64,000 nt of DNA from Paenibacillus sp. BK033 (GCF_004345425.1 NZ_SLVP01000002.1:855747-919746), one strand, 5' to 3'. Positions 1-9,202 are shown, counted from the first letter of the stretch. Translations and numbers: made by a program. Notes: a model not told the origin generated them from the letters alone.

Positions 1-10
1 ATAAACAGTC

Positions 11-56
11 AAAGGTTTTGGTTAGTCTAGCGATAGATAACCGGAACCTTTTTTTC
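11..56 (+). terminator. Rho-independent terminator of a gene left of the window
   Basis: A stem formed by AAAGGTT..GGTTA and TAACC..AACCTTT is followed by seven T on the plus strand. No plus-strand gene precedes it in the window, so it probably ends a gene whose body lies to the left. Confidence 0.7.
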
Positions 57-66
57 TTGCTCAGCA

Positions 67-105
67 CAAAAAAGCAGGAAACCCTGTATATACAGAGTTC
101 CCTGC
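67..105 (-). terminator. Terminator of the xpt-side minus-strand genes
   Basis: On the minus strand GCAGGGAACTCTG pairs with CAGGGTTTCCTGC (one mismatch) and a run of T follows. It lies just after the first small minus-strand gene and closes that group. Confidence 0.85.
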
Positions 106-113
106 CACACTTG

Positions 114-326
114 CTATTCCGCGGAACCGCGTTCGCTTGAGGCAAGCTCAAAACGGTAATTGCGGCTCAGCTTGACGACTCTCCTATTATGGCGACGGAT
201 TACGACGGTTGAATCATCCCATGCAACAACGATCCCAACCACGTCGTTCACTTCCATCTCATCGCGCACGACACGGATTTTTTCGCCGCTCTGGCGAAAC
301 CGATCCAACTGCTCTTCACTAATCAC
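114..326 (-). CDS. Small conserved-type hypothetical protein, 70 aa
   Basis: I do not recognise this protein. It starts at a GTG with GGAGG eight bases upstream. The sequence is charged, with a region rich in V, I and basic residues (VVIRRHNRRVVKLSRNYRF) that suggests a small beta-barrel of the SH3 or Sm kind; that is inference only. There is no signal peptide or membrane segment. It follows the 104-residue gene by 20 bases in the same direction and ends at a strong terminator, so the two are probably cotranscribed. Confidence 0.7.
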   Translation of the reverse strand: MISEEQLDRFRQSGEKIRVVRDEMEVNDVVGIVVAWDDSTVVIRRHNRRVVKLSRNYRFELASSERGSAE

Positions 327-346
327 CGCTAATCCCTCCGTACGGA

Positions 347-661
347 CTAACCGACATGCTCCTTGGAATCATTGGTTTCATACCATTCATCGAGCACTCT
401 CGAAGACATGACGCGCTTGGCGATATATTCTGCCTGACGTTCCGTGAATTGACCTTTCCATTCCTCACCGAGCTCTTCGCAAAGCTTCACAATCGTAAGA
501 AGCTCCGACCATGCAACATAACGCTTGTACCAGAAAAATTGCGGATGCTCAATCATATAAGGATACAAATCATCAAATTCCGTATGCTTGCAATCTAGCG
601 CGCGTTCGAAGTGAACTTTCGCGTCACCCAGTTTCGCAGTCAAAAATTCAGAAGTTATCAT
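347..661 (-). CDS. Hypothetical protein, 104 aa
   Basis: Not recognised. The ATG has GGGAGG eight bases upstream. The protein is soluble, acidic and aromatic-rich, probably mostly helical (HFERALDCKHTEFDDL, YKRYVAWSELLTIVKLCEELG). No catalytic motif stands out. It lies between xpt and the 70-residue gene on the same strand, 40 bases downstream of the xpt stop, and may belong to the same transcript. Confidence 0.75.
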   Translation of the reverse strand: MITSEFLTAKLGDAKVHFERALDCKHTEFDDLYPYMIEHPQFFWYKRYVAWSELLTIVKLCEELGEEWKGQFTERQAEYIAKRVMSSRVLDEWYETNDSKEHVG

Positions 662-701
662 TGCCGCTGCCTCCCCTCGGTTCCTTCACTCTCATTATAA
701 C

Positions 702-1271
702 TTAGTCGAACTGAATTTGCCCGTTTTTCAAAGAAGTAACATTTACTAGCGATTCTACCCGTACCCCTTGCTCGCGAAGCGTTCTCGAACCGGCCTGGAA
801 GGATTTCTCGAGGACAATCCCCATGCCAGCCAGCTCTGCGCCTGATCTCTCAATGATCTTGATCAGTCCGCGGGCCGCATCGCCGTTTGCGATAATATCG
901 TCGATGAAGAGCACTTTATCCTCAGCCGACAAAAACTGCTTCGACACCATAATATCGGTCACCATCCCCTTTGTAAAGGACGGAACACGCTCCGAATACG
1001 CATCCGGATCCGCGATTAGAGTTTTCTTGCGGCGCGCAAATACAAGCGGTACAGCTAGTACGTACGCCGTGGCATAAGCAACGGGAATACCGGAGGATTC
1101 AATCGTAACGACTTTCGTAATTTTCTCGTCAGCAAACCGTTTTGCGAATTCATGTCCCATTTCCATCGTAAGAGCAGGATCGACCTGGTGGTTAAGTATG
1201 GAATCCAGCCGCAACACATCGTTTGAAAGCACCGACGCTTGCTCTAAAATTCGTTCTTTTAAAATATCCAT
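702..1271 (-). CDS. xpt: Xanthine phosphoribosyltransferase
   Basis: Converts xanthine and PRPP to XMP in purine salvage, in the cytoplasm. The 189-residue length and the PRPP-binding loop VLFIDDIIANGDAARG are typical of Xpt. An in-frame ATG two codons upstream lies too close to the GGAGGG site, so the ATG at 1271, nine bases from the site, is preferred. In Bacillus subtilis xpt is paired with pbuX and carries a guanine riboswitch. Here there is no permease next to it and I could not see the riboswitch core in the leader. Confidence 0.93.
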   Translation of the reverse strand: MDILKERILEQASVLSNDVLRLDSILNHQVDPALTMEMGHEFAKRFADEKITKVVTIESSGIPVAYATAYVLAVPLVFARRKKTLIADPDAYSERVPSFTKGMVTDIMVSKQFLSAEDKVLFIDDIIANGDAARGLIKIIERSGAELAGMGIVLEKSFQAGSRTLREQGVRVESLVNVTSLKNGQIQFD

Positions 1272-1480
1272 CGTCATTTCCCTCCACCAAAATCTCTTTT
1301 CGATAACTTACCATAGGATAGGCGAACAACGCAACCCGGCTTTTTCATTTTTTTTGTCGAAGCAGGAGACGAATCATTTTATATAGAAGAGATATATAAA
1401 GCAAAGCAACTTTTTCCAGATATGGACGTTAATTAAGATAAGATAGGGGACAAAAAGCGACCCAAAAGGAGCGCAATCGC

Positions 1481-2185
1481 ATGAACAAAACAACGCGAAA
1501 CTACAAGGCGGCAAAATGGTCGGCCGTGATCGCCTTTACTCTCATTGCGGCAACCGGCTGTTCCGACCCATCGAATTCAACTCCCCCTTTGGGTATGCAG
1601 CCAACCGAGCGTTCTTCGGGTACCTATCCAACTGGCGATAGTCCGCAGAAAACCTACTCTCAAGGGCAGGATAGCCGGAAATACGGCAAAAAGCCCGAAG
1701 CAAGCGGCGCAAATGCATCCGGCGGAGATACGAGCGCGGAATCTTCCGGCAAAAGCGCATCGCCGTCCGGCACCGGCACAGCAAGCAAACAACCGCAATG
1801 GGACGCCTCCCATCCGGTCATGCTGGGGCTTCAGATTGGCGATTCCCATACCAAAGTATCCGAGCGCTATGGCAAAGCAGACGACGTATACAGCCTGAAG
1901 GACGACGCGGAGACCATAGAGGTTCACGAATACAAAGGTTTTGCCGTGGGGATCAACGAGGACAAAGCGATCCAGTACATAGAGGTTTACGATAAGTCGA
2001 TTGCAACCGGGCTTAGCGGCGTTCGTGTCGAGGATAAGTCGGAAACCGTGCTTAAAGCGCTTGGAAAACCAACTTCCCAGAACAGCTACATTATTACTTA
2101 CCAAGGCAAAGACTCGCTGCTTAAATTCGATCTTGATCCGGATCATAACAAAATCGTATCCATTAAGCTGTTAGCCGCCGCGTAA
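1481..2185 (+). CDS. Secreted lipoprotein with disordered linker, 234 aa
   Basis: The N terminus has basic residues, a hydrophobic stretch and a lipobox (LIAATGC, Cys27), so it should be diacylglyceryl-anchored outside the membrane. Residues about 28-105 are rich in Ser, Gly, Pro and Thr and look like a flexible linker. The C-terminal part (about 108-234) contains two similar modules, one with GLQIGDSHTKVSERYGKADDVY and one with VEDKSETVLKALGKPTS. This resembles the tandem folds of SmpA/BLIP-like or DUF4309 lipoproteins; the resemblance is inferred. AAAAGGAGCG precedes the ATG. Function unknown. Confidence 0.8.
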   Translation: MNKTTRNYKAAKWSAVIAFTLIAATGCSDPSNSTPPLGMQPTERSSGTYPTGDSPQKTYSQGQDSRKYGKKPEASGANASGGDTSAESSGKSASPSGTGTASKQPQWDASHPVMLGLQIGDSHTKVSERYGKADDVYSLKDDAETIEVHEYKGFAVGINEDKAIQYIEVYDKSIATGLSGVRVEDKSETVLKALGKPTSQNSYIITYQGKDSLLKFDLDPDHNKIVSIKLLAAA

Positions 2186-2273
2186 CGGCTCTCCCATCCG
2201 GAAGTTGCTGTCATGCCCGTCCCTACTCGGACATACCTTCTTATATAGAAGGTTATTTTCGGGAGGACATGCC

Positions 2274-3311
2274 ATGGCAAAGCGTACGGGAAAGGTTCTG
2301 CAAATCGCATCCACTTATATAGGCACAATTGTAGGCGCCGGTTTCGCGACTGGGCAGGAGATCCTGCAGTTTTTCACCCGCTTCGGCTACTGGGGTACAC
2401 TGACGATCGCTGTCGCGACGGCGCTCTTTATATGGCTGGGCGGCAAAATGATGCTGATTGCGAGCGAAATCGGAGCAAGGTCCTACGAGGATCTGAATAT
2501 TGCGTTGTTTGGCGATAAGTACGGAAAATGGATCAGCCATTTCATGCTGGTCGTGCTGCTGGGCGTAACGGCCGTGATGCTTGCCGGCGCGGGGACCATT
2601 TTTTACGAGAATTGGAATGTCTCCTATCAAACGGGATTAATCGTCACCATTGCCGCTTGTTTCTTCCTGCTTCGAAAAGGGATGAAAGCGATCCTGACGG
2701 TGAATGCGATTGTGGTTCCGGTGATGCTGCTCTTCACCGCTCTTATTATGGTAGACACGTTCCAAACGCCTGAAGCGGACAGGTTCATTACGATTGCGAC
2801 CGACCATTCGGTGTGGGCGGCATGGGCCTCCCCGTTTCTGTATACCGCCTTTAACCTGTCGATGGCGCAAGCCGTTCTTGTGCCGCTCGGGTCGGAGGTT
2901 AAAGACCGGAAAACGATTGTGCTCGGATCATGGATTGGCGGCATCGGAATTGGCATTATGCTGCTGGCCGGACATATCGCGTTATCCGTTCATATGCCCG
3001 GCATCCAGCAGTTTGCCATCCCGATGGGAGGCATCGCCAAGCAGCTTGGCCATATCGTGCAGTATATTTATATCTTCCTCATATTCGCGGAGATCTTTAC
3101 GACGCTTATTGCCGATATTTACGGGCTGACCCTCCAGCTCCAGGAGCGGCTGAAATGGTCGCGTCCTTTCATAACCTTTGGGATTCTCGCCTTCTGCTAT
3201 GTTGCGAGCCAAATCGGTTTTGGCCCGCTGCTCTCCACGCTTTATCCGATTTTCGGACTGATCAGCTTAGGCTGGCTGTATCTGGTCATCCGACGAAAGA
3301 TGGCCCACTGA
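2274..3311 (+). CDS. YkvI-family multi-pass membrane protein
   Basis: 345 residues from the ATG after GGGAGG at 2261; an earlier in-frame start at 2205 lacks a ribosome binding site. The N-terminal motif IASTYIGTIVGAGFATGQEILQ and about ten hydrophobic segments match the YkvI family, related to APC-type transporters. The substrate is unknown. A small hairpin with a seven-pair stem (2231-2249) lies just upstream and may end the lipoprotein transcript. Its 3' end overlaps the convergent ATPase gene by 26 bases. Confidence 0.82.
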   Translation: MAKRTGKVLQIASTYIGTIVGAGFATGQEILQFFTRFGYWGTLTIAVATALFIWLGGKMMLIASEIGARSYEDLNIALFGDKYGKWISHFMLVVLLGVTAVMLAGAGTIFYENWNVSYQTGLIVTIAACFFLLRKGMKAILTVNAIVVPVMLLFTALIMVDTFQTPEADRFITIATDHSVWAAWASPFLYTAFNLSMAQAVLVPLGSEVKDRKTIVLGSWIGGIGIGIMLLAGHIALSVHMPGIQQFAIPMGGIAKQLGHIVQYIYIFLIFAEIFTTLIADIYGLTLQLQERLKWSRPFITFGILAFCYVASQIGFGPLLSTLYPIFGLISLGWLYLVIRRKMAH

Positions 3312-6300
3312 CGGCCGGGCGTGCGCCGGGCAGCTCGATTTGAACGGCATGGGGCATGCTTGCTTGCAGCGCAGCCCGTATATGCTCATGGCAGGTAAAC
3401 AGAATCACTTGGCGCGATAGCGACAATTCCCCGAGTAATTGGGCAACGGCGTGCAAGCGCTGGCGGTCGAAGTTCACAAACAAAGCATCCAGCAGCAGCG
3501 GCATGCCCGCTGCTGCTGTTCGTTCCACGGCAAGCGCAAGGCGCATAGCCAGGTACACCAGTTCGGCCGTGCCGCGGCTTAACATAGCGGAATCGATCAA
3601 ACGGTTGTCCGGCGTCTCGAGCCGGATGGAAGGCTGGTCCGGGGTCGTCGTTACCCGGATATACCTTCCTTCCGTAAGCCGTCGGACATAGTCGCCGGCC
3701 AGCCTGAGCAAGGCAGGCTGCCGCTCTTCCTCGTACGTTCGTTTCGTTGTGCGAATAAGGGAGGCGCTGACGGCCAGCACGGCATAACGCTCGGCATCCC
3801 CGGCAATCTGGGAGAGCGTCGTTTCCTTGACAGCCAGCAGCTCCCGGCGCCTCTCCTCCTGCAGCAGATGCTCCAGCTGCTGACGCAGCCTGCCCCGTTT
3901 ATCCAGCAGATCTCCCCTATTCTTCTCCAGCTGCTCGGCTTCCGATCGAAGCCGATCGCAAAGCTGCTTCAGCTCATCTCCGTCATGGCTGGTCAACAGC
4001 AGCTCCAGCTCTTTTAACCGTTCCTCCGACATGCCTGCTTCGATTTCGATCTTTAGCTTGTTCAGCTCGTTATCGATCGCCTCCAGCCGGTTCCGGTGAA
4101 CCAGAACGGCGGCAAATTCGGCTTCGTTGCGGAAGCCGGCAGCTTCCGTCAGCTGCCGGATGGAGGCCCCCTGCTGCTGCTGCTTGCTGCGGACAGCCAT
4201 TAAGGCGTATTGCAGGGCTTGAAGCCGCTCATCCAGCCGGGCGGCTTCTTCCTGCGCCGCAGCCTGCCGGCGCAGCTCAGCCTGCAGGAGCCGCAAGGCT
4301 AGCGCGGGCTCCGCAGGAAGACGCTGCGCCGCGTCCGGGAAGGCGGCGCAAAGCTCCGCCGCGCGAGCCTCGAACGCGGCGATCTGGGTGCTGGCCGCCT
4401 CGAGCTTCGCTTGGCGGCGGTCCCGCTGCTGGAGCCGGTGCAAAGCTTGCTCGGCGAGCTCGAATATTTCGAGCGCCGCGTCCGGCGACATATCCGGCAG
4501 CGCGATCGCTTCGAGCCAGCCGCGCCATTGCCGGGCCGCGGCTGCGCGCTCTTCCGCCGCGGCGGCAGCCGCCTCGCGGCGCTCGCCCGCGGCAGCGCGA
4601 AGCCGCGCATGCCGGCGAGCCAGCTCGAGGCGGCCGGGGCCGAGCTGCTCGCTGCGCTGCAGCGCGGCGGCGCGCGCCTCGGCAGCGGCGCGCAGCTGCT
4701 CGCGGGCCGCGCCGGCCGCGTGCGGCGGCTCCGCCAGCAGCGCCGCGGCGGCTTCCGCGGGCGCGCTGACGAGCGCCGCCAGCGCTGCGCGGACGCGCTG
4801 CTCGCGCGCGGGCGCCGGCGCGGGACCGCGCGTGCTCCGCGGCCGGCGCCCAGCCGCGCGGCGCCCGCGGGCCGCGGCTAGCGCCGCCAGCGCCAGCGCG
4901 AGCGCGCCTAGCGCAGCAGCTGCGCCGGCTGCGCCAGGGAAAGCGCCGCCGCCTAGCGAGGCGGCACCAAGGGCAACAGCGGCGCCGCCGGCCAGCGCCG
5001 CGCCAATCCATAGCGGGCCGGCAGAGCCCTGGCCCGCTTCTCCCCGCGCGGCTGATCCCTGCAGCCGCTCCAGCTCCCACTCGCGCAGCGCGGCGTCGCA
5101 GCTATGCCATGCTGCTCGCATCGCGTCGCTCGTCTGCGGCAGGAACGCGGCGCTGCCGAACGCGCTCTGCCCGCCTGCCGCTGCTTCCGCCCGCGCAAGC
5201 TCGGCTTCCGCCTCGGCAAGCTGCTGCGCGGCCTCGCGCTCCTGCTGAATGACGGCCTGCAGATCGGCATGCAATCGTTCCGAGCTCCGCCCGGCTTCCG
5301 ACTCAAGCTGTCTTTGCCCTCGCACATACTCGCGGTCCGATACGGTTAACTGCAGATCCAGCAGCTCCCGCACCCCCCAATTCGGGGCGATGCGGCCTAA
5401 CAGCCGGGTCAAAGCTTCTCCATCCGCTTGCAGCTCGGCTGTCAGCGTAATTTTTTCCTCTCTCAGAAGCTGGATCCGTTCGCTCTCGAGCAGCAGAGCC
5501 TCCGCTTCCTCTTTTCGGGCAAGCAGTTCATTATTAACTTCAATGGCCTGACGCTTTTGCTTAATCAGCTGCTCCTCTTGCTCAAGCTGTTCTTGCTCTT
5601 GCGCGCTGCTTCTTTGCTCTTTCCGCAGTTCCTGCCAGTTATGCTCCGCTTCCGCCGTAATCCGCTGGGCGTCTGCAATCCCTGCCCGCTCCCGGCCAAG
5701 CTCAAGCTGCCTGAGCCATAACGGTCTTATCGCATGGGCCTTCCCGGCCAGCTGGACCGCAGACTGCCGATGCGGCTGCTCTGCTTCAAGCTGCTCGAGC
5801 TCCCGGCTAATCCGCTCAAGCTCTTGCTGGAGCCCGTTGTATGCTTGAATCGCATCTTCCTGCTCCCGAAGCTCCTGCTCGGTCTTCTCCAGCGTCTTCA
5901 GCCGCTTGTTGATCCGCTGGTTAGCTCCGCGCGGCTTGAACAGCTGCTCCATTTCGAGCTGCAGCCTTTTCTCGGCGGCCGCAATAGCTTTCCCGTTCTC
6001 CCAGCCGGCGTGGTACAGATAACGGCCTAACTCCTCATGGGATAACGCTCCGACCTGCTGCAGCTCCGTTAAGGTAATCGCGTACAGCTCGCGGAACAGC
6101 TGCTCGGTTGTACCGCCGAGAAACCGACGCTCCCATTCCTCCTGGGCCGGCCAGCTCTCCTCATGAATCTGAGCATCATGCTCCGTGAGGCTGGTCCGTC
6201 TAAGCTTCAAACGACCTCCGTTCACGTGGGCATACCGCTCCGCTATGTAGGCTTGGCCTTCATCATCCTCGAATACCAGCTGTCCGCCGTGAGTGCCGCC

Positions 6301-6492
6301 ATGAACAGGCTCCTGACGTTCCGCCGGTTGATTCCGCCTTGCAAACCCAAACAAAATCGTCCGGATAAATCCGAACAGCGTACTTTTTCCCGCTTCATTC
6401 ATGCCGTATAAAACAACGGAAGGACCGTCCAGCCTGCAGGTTAACCCTTGCAGCTGTCCAAAGCCGTCAATCCTGGCCTCCAGCAGCTTCAT
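3286..6492 (-). CDS. yhaN: YhaN-like SMC/Rad50-type ATPase
   Basis: A 1068-residue partner of the YhaO nuclease. It has an N-terminal Walker A (GMNEAGKST), long coiled coils, a hydrophobic Ala/Leu segment near residues 500-560, and a C-terminal ABC signature (LSRGTAELVYLA) with Walker B (LLLDALFVNFD). The ATG overlaps the yhaO stop as ATGA, so translation is probably coupled; GGGAGG lies just before it. The part at 4270-5080 is extremely GC-rich and codes mostly for Ala, Arg and Gln. The residue after the Walker B Asp is Ala rather than the usual acidic residue. Confidence 0.88.
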   Translation of the reverse strand: MKLLEARIDGFGQLQGLTCRLDGPSVVLYGMNEAGKSTLFGFIRTILFGFARRNQPAERQEPVHGGTHGGQLVFEDDEGQAYIAERYAHVNGGRLKLRRTSLTEHDAQIHEESWPAQEEWERRFLGGTTEQLFRELYAITLTELQQVGALSHEELGRYLYHAGWENGKAIAAAEKRLQLEMEQLFKPRGANQRINKRLKTLEKTEQELREQEDAIQAYNGLQQELERISRELEQLEAEQPHRQSAVQLAGKAHAIRPLWLRQLELGRERAGIADAQRITAEAEHNWQELRKEQRSSAQEQEQLEQEEQLIKQKRQAIEVNNELLARKEEAEALLLESERIQLLREEKITLTAELQADGEALTRLLGRIAPNWGVRELLDLQLTVSDREYVRGQRQLESEAGRSSERLHADLQAVIQQEREAAQQLAEAEAELARAEAAAGGQSAFGSAAFLPQTSDAMRAAWHSCDAALREWELERLQGSAARGEAGQGSAGPLWIGAALAGGAAVALGAASLGGGAFPGAAGAAAALGALALALAALAAARGRRAAGRRPRSTRGPAPAPAREQRVRAALAALVSAPAEAAAALLAEPPHAAGAAREQLRAAAEARAAALQRSEQLGPGRLELARRHARLRAAAGERREAAAAAAEERAAAARQWRGWLEAIALPDMSPDAALEIFELAEQALHRLQQRDRRQAKLEAASTQIAAFEARAAELCAAFPDAAQRLPAEPALALRLLQAELRRQAAAQEEAARLDERLQALQYALMAVRSKQQQQGASIRQLTEAAGFRNEAEFAAVLVHRNRLEAIDNELNKLKIEIEAGMSEERLKELELLLTSHDGDELKQLCDRLRSEAEQLEKNRGDLLDKRGRLRQQLEHLLQEERRRELLAVKETTLSQIAGDAERYAVLAVSASLIRTTKRTYEEERQPALLRLAGDYVRRLTEGRYIRVTTTPDQPSIRLETPDNRLIDSAMLSRGTAELVYLAMRLALAVERTAAAGMPLLLDALFVNFDRQRLHAVAQLLGELSLSRQVILFTCHEHIRAALQASMPHAVQIELPGARPAVSGPSFVG

Positions 6493-7757
6493 TCGTCCTT
6501 CCTCCCTTCTGGCGCCAGCAATCCAAGCACATGCTCCCTGGCCTGCTCCAGCCAATGCTCGGGCAGCTCGTCCCATTGCTTTCGGAGCAGCCTTCCCAGC
6601 TTGGCATGGCCGGAAAGCGGCGCAACGGCGGCGGCCGCTTCTTCTCTCCAGGCTTCCGTATCCCGCCCTAGCCGCCGGGTCAGCCTGAACAGCTCGCCCG
6701 CAAAGCTTTCCTCGTCCTCCAGCTCCGACAAACGGAGCTCCGCGCGCGTGTTAACTTCCAGCGCATAGACCCATGCGTGAGGGGAGCCTTGCTGCAATTG
6801 TTCAAGCAAGGTCCGCACAGTCAACATCTCCGTAAGCTTAAGGTGCAGCGGACCTTGACCTTCCAGCGTCAGACGAATCATAACAGGCCGGTCCTCGCCT
6901 TCTGCAGCAAGCCGATCCGCCTGCTCTTCCAATCGCTGCAGCAGCTCCTGCTCGGTATGTAAGCCGTTAATCGACAGTCCCGCGTCCAGCCAGCGAACGT
7001 CGTCTAACGGGAGAAAAGTCAGCTGAATAGCCCTTGAAGCCGAGACCTCTGCCAGGTAACAGCCCTTTGGTCCGGTCTCCCGCGGATTGCGCCCCTGTAT
7101 ATTGCCCGCGTACACGACATGAGGGTATTCGTGAAGGATTTTTCTTGAATGGATATGGCCTAGCGCCCAATAATCAAAGCCTTTGCCGGTCAGCTCCTCC
7201 AGCGAGCACGGCGCGTATGGATCATGGGAGGAATCCCCGTTTACGTTGCCATGAAGCAAAGCGATATGAAAAGGCGCTCCTTCAACAGGCGTATAGCGGG
7301 CGGCCAAATTTTCCGTTACATGCCGCTTCCCGTAAGACATCCCGTAGACAAAAGCAGCCAGCTCACCGTTTCTGCAGTAAGCCGGCCGATATTCCACGCC
7401 ACTCGCGCCAAATTGCGTCACGTTGGACGGCAGCTTCAGCTCCGCCCGCGCGCCGTTCAGCGGATCATGATTGCCGTGTATGACAAAAACGGATATCCCG
7501 TATTGCTGCAGGCGCTCCCACTCTTTTAATAGAAGCAGCTGCGCTTTAAGCGAACGGTCCGCTTCATCGTACAAGTCGCCGGAGATCACGATAAAATCAA
7601 CCTGCTCCCGAATCGCCGCATCCGTTAACCGGCGCAGGGCGCTGAAGGTCGAAGCCTGCAGCTTCTCCTTCAGCGTTTCCGGCACCTTGCTCAAGCCGCG
7701 GAACGGGCTATCCAGATGCAGGTCTGCCGCGTGTATAAAACGAAAAGGAACCGTCAC
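6489..7757 (-). CDS. yhaO: YhaO/SbcD-like DNA repair exonuclease
   Basis: 422 residues from a GTG preceded by GGAGG with seven bases between. The metallophosphoesterase motifs appear in order: HAADLHLD, SGDLYD, HGNHD, LLHGN and GHIH, which bind two metal ions. It should form a nuclease complex with the overlapping YhaN-like ATPase and act on DNA ends. It starts two bases after the glycosyltransferase stop, so the three genes form one operon. Confidence 0.92.
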   Translation of the reverse strand: MTVPFRFIHAADLHLDSPFRGLSKVPETLKEKLQASTFSALRRLTDAAIREQVDFIVISGDLYDEADRSLKAQLLLLKEWERLQQYGISVFVIHGNHDPLNGARAELKLPSNVTQFGASGVEYRPAYCRNGELAAFVYGMSYGKRHVTENLAARYTPVEGAPFHIALLHGNVNGDSSHDPYAPCSLEELTGKGFDYWALGHIHSRKILHEYPHVVYAGNIQGRNPRETGPKGCYLAEVSASRAIQLTFLPLDDVRWLDAGLSINGLHTEQELLQRLEEQADRLAAEGEDRPVMIRLTLEGQGPLHLKLTEMLTVRTLLEQLQQGSPHAWVYALEVNTRAELRLSELEDEESFAGELFRLTRRLGRDTEAWREEAAAAVAPLSGHAKLGRLLRKQWDELPEHWLEQAREHVLGLLAPEGRKDE

Positions 7758-7759
7758 GA

Positions 7760-8890
7760 TTATTCCTCCGGTTTCAACGATAAGTAAACTTTCTTCATCT
7801 GCGAGATGACCCGCTGCAGCGAATAGACCTTCTTCGCCTTGTCCCAGCCGGTACGGGCCAGATTGTATCGGTAAGTCGGATCGGTTACCAGCTTCTCCAG
7901 CGCATCGGCAAGGGCCGGCGCATCTTCGGGCGGTACCAACAGGCCGTTGACGCCGTCCTCGATCTGCTCGGCGATACCGCCGACGTTCGTTCCGACCAGC
8001 GCAAGCCAGCACAAGGCCGCTTCGGCAAATACGGAGCCGAATGCTTCGGCGCGCGACGGCAGAACGAAGATGTCGAAGAACGGCATGAACTCCTCCGGAT
8101 GAAGCATATAGCCGTAAAAAATAATATCATCGTATAAATCCAGCTCGACCGCCAGCTGCTCCAGCTCTTCCCGGATCGGACCGTCCCCGATAATATGCAG
8201 GACAAAGGGATGTCCGCGGCGCTTCAGTTCCGCGCAGGCGTGCAGCAGAATATCCAGACCTTTCGCGGGTACCAGGCGGCATACCGTAATAAACTGCGGA
8301 ACGGCATTCTCGTGGGCAATCGGCTTGAAACGCTTCTCGTCGAAGCCGTTGGGAATAACCTTGATTGCGGAAGAATCCTTCATATAAGGGGACAGATAAG
8401 TCCGGAAAGAATCCGATACCGTCAGCAGACGGTCCAGCTTTGCTTCCAATTCGCCGTAGATGGAGGTCAGGAAGCGGTGCGCGATGCTGTTTTCCTCGAT
8501 TTTGCCGTTCAGGACGAGCTCCCGTTCGAAGGAGGAGTGAATCGTCATCATGACCGGCGTATCCGGGAACAGCTGCTTCATGACAAGCGCCGCAATCGGA
8601 TGATGCGCGTGAATGATATCGTAAGAACGCTTCAAACGCAGGCGCGTCCACCAAATATAGTCCCGCATCGTCTGTAAATATTTATCCACGATAGGATCGC
8701 CCAGAAACGGTGTCACATCGAAGGTTTCAAATACGATTTCCTCTTGTCCTTTTCCTCTTACCCGCTTCGGCAGCGAGAATAATTCCATTTGCCAGCCTAG
8801 TTTCAAAAAACGCTCTTGAATATAAGGCACCATGGAGGACACGCCGCCCGGTTGTTCCGGCGGAAAAAACAAAGCCTGTAGTATATTCAA
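7760..8890 (-). CDS. Family 4 glycosyltransferase
   Basis: 376 residues with a GT-B fold. The N terminus carries PPEQPGGVSSMVPYI. The C-terminal nucleotide-sugar domain has VCRLVPAKGLDILLHA, the EAFGSVFAEAAL motif of retaining GT4 enzymes and GLLVPPEDAPALADAL. Acceptor unknown; possibly a cell-surface glycan. The start is a TTG with AGGAGG upstream. The leader holds a hairpin element shared with two other genes of this window. It is first in an operon with yhaO and yhaN, an unexpected pairing. Confidence 0.88.
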   Translation of the reverse strand: MNILQALFFPPEQPGGVSSMVPYIQERFLKLGWQMELFSLPKRVRGKGQEEIVFETFDVTPFLGDPIVDKYLQTMRDYIWWTRLRLKRSYDIIHAHHPIAALVMKQLFPDTPVMMTIHSSFERELVLNGKIEENSIAHRFLTSIYGELEAKLDRLLTVSDSFRTYLSPYMKDSSAIKVIPNGFDEKRFKPIAHENAVPQFITVCRLVPAKGLDILLHACAELKRRGHPFVLHIIGDGPIREELEQLAVELDLYDDIIFYGYMLHPEEFMPFFDIFVLPSRAEAFGSVFAEAALCWLALVGTNVGGIAEQIEDGVNGLLVPPEDAPALADALEKLVTDPTYRYNLARTGWDKAKKVYSLQRVISQMKKVYLSLKPEE

Positions 8891-9202
8891 TGTCCTTCCT
8901 CCTAAAAAGAATTGTGAAGCAATTCTTACTTCGTAAGCATTTGCTTAAAAAAATGTCACACAAACGACCTGAAAAGGGGCCTTTGCGATGATTTTACTTC
9001 GTAAGCATCCGATTTTCTTCTTAGAAGAAGCTGTTCATCTTTAATTTTACACGGTCATGAACCGATATCTTAATTATTAGAAAGGATGCTTTATTAGGCA
9101 AATTCGTTCTGGGGTCATGCTTTTACCATCTCGTAAATCATGATATATTAGAACATATGTTTCTGTAAAGCAACACTCCATAGGATATGGTGATACTAAA
9201 TT
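8891..9202. other. Divergent intergenic region with hairpin element and promoters
   Basis: 312 bases between the minus-strand glycosyltransferase and the plus-strand diguanylate cyclase. The left end is the structured leader described separately. A second, partial copy of its core (TTACTTCGTAA) lies at 8994-9004, and another small dyad (CTTCTTAGAAG) follows. A possible plus-strand promoter is TTTACC, 16 bases, TATATT near 9121-9148. No gene was seen. Confidence 0.5.
8898..8946 (-). promoter_or_regulatory. Structured leader element, copy A
   Basis: Read on the minus strand: AAGCAAATGCTT, then CTTACGAAGTAAG (stem CTTAC/GTAAG, loop GAA), then AAGAATTG..CAATTCTT followed by TTTAGGAGG, the ribosome binding site of the glycosyltransferase. 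Neighbouring hairpins share bases, so they cannot all form at once. Copies B and C occur before two other genes. Confidence 0.55.

Noticed and set aside
1272..1480. Guanine riboswitch before xpt
   Set aside because: I looked for the conserved purine-riboswitch core on the minus strand and did not find it; the leader is short and AT-rich.
4388..5248. Long plus-strand frames opposite the YhaN-like gene
   Set aside because: They arise from the extreme GC content of that segment; products are almost only Ala, Ser and Arg.
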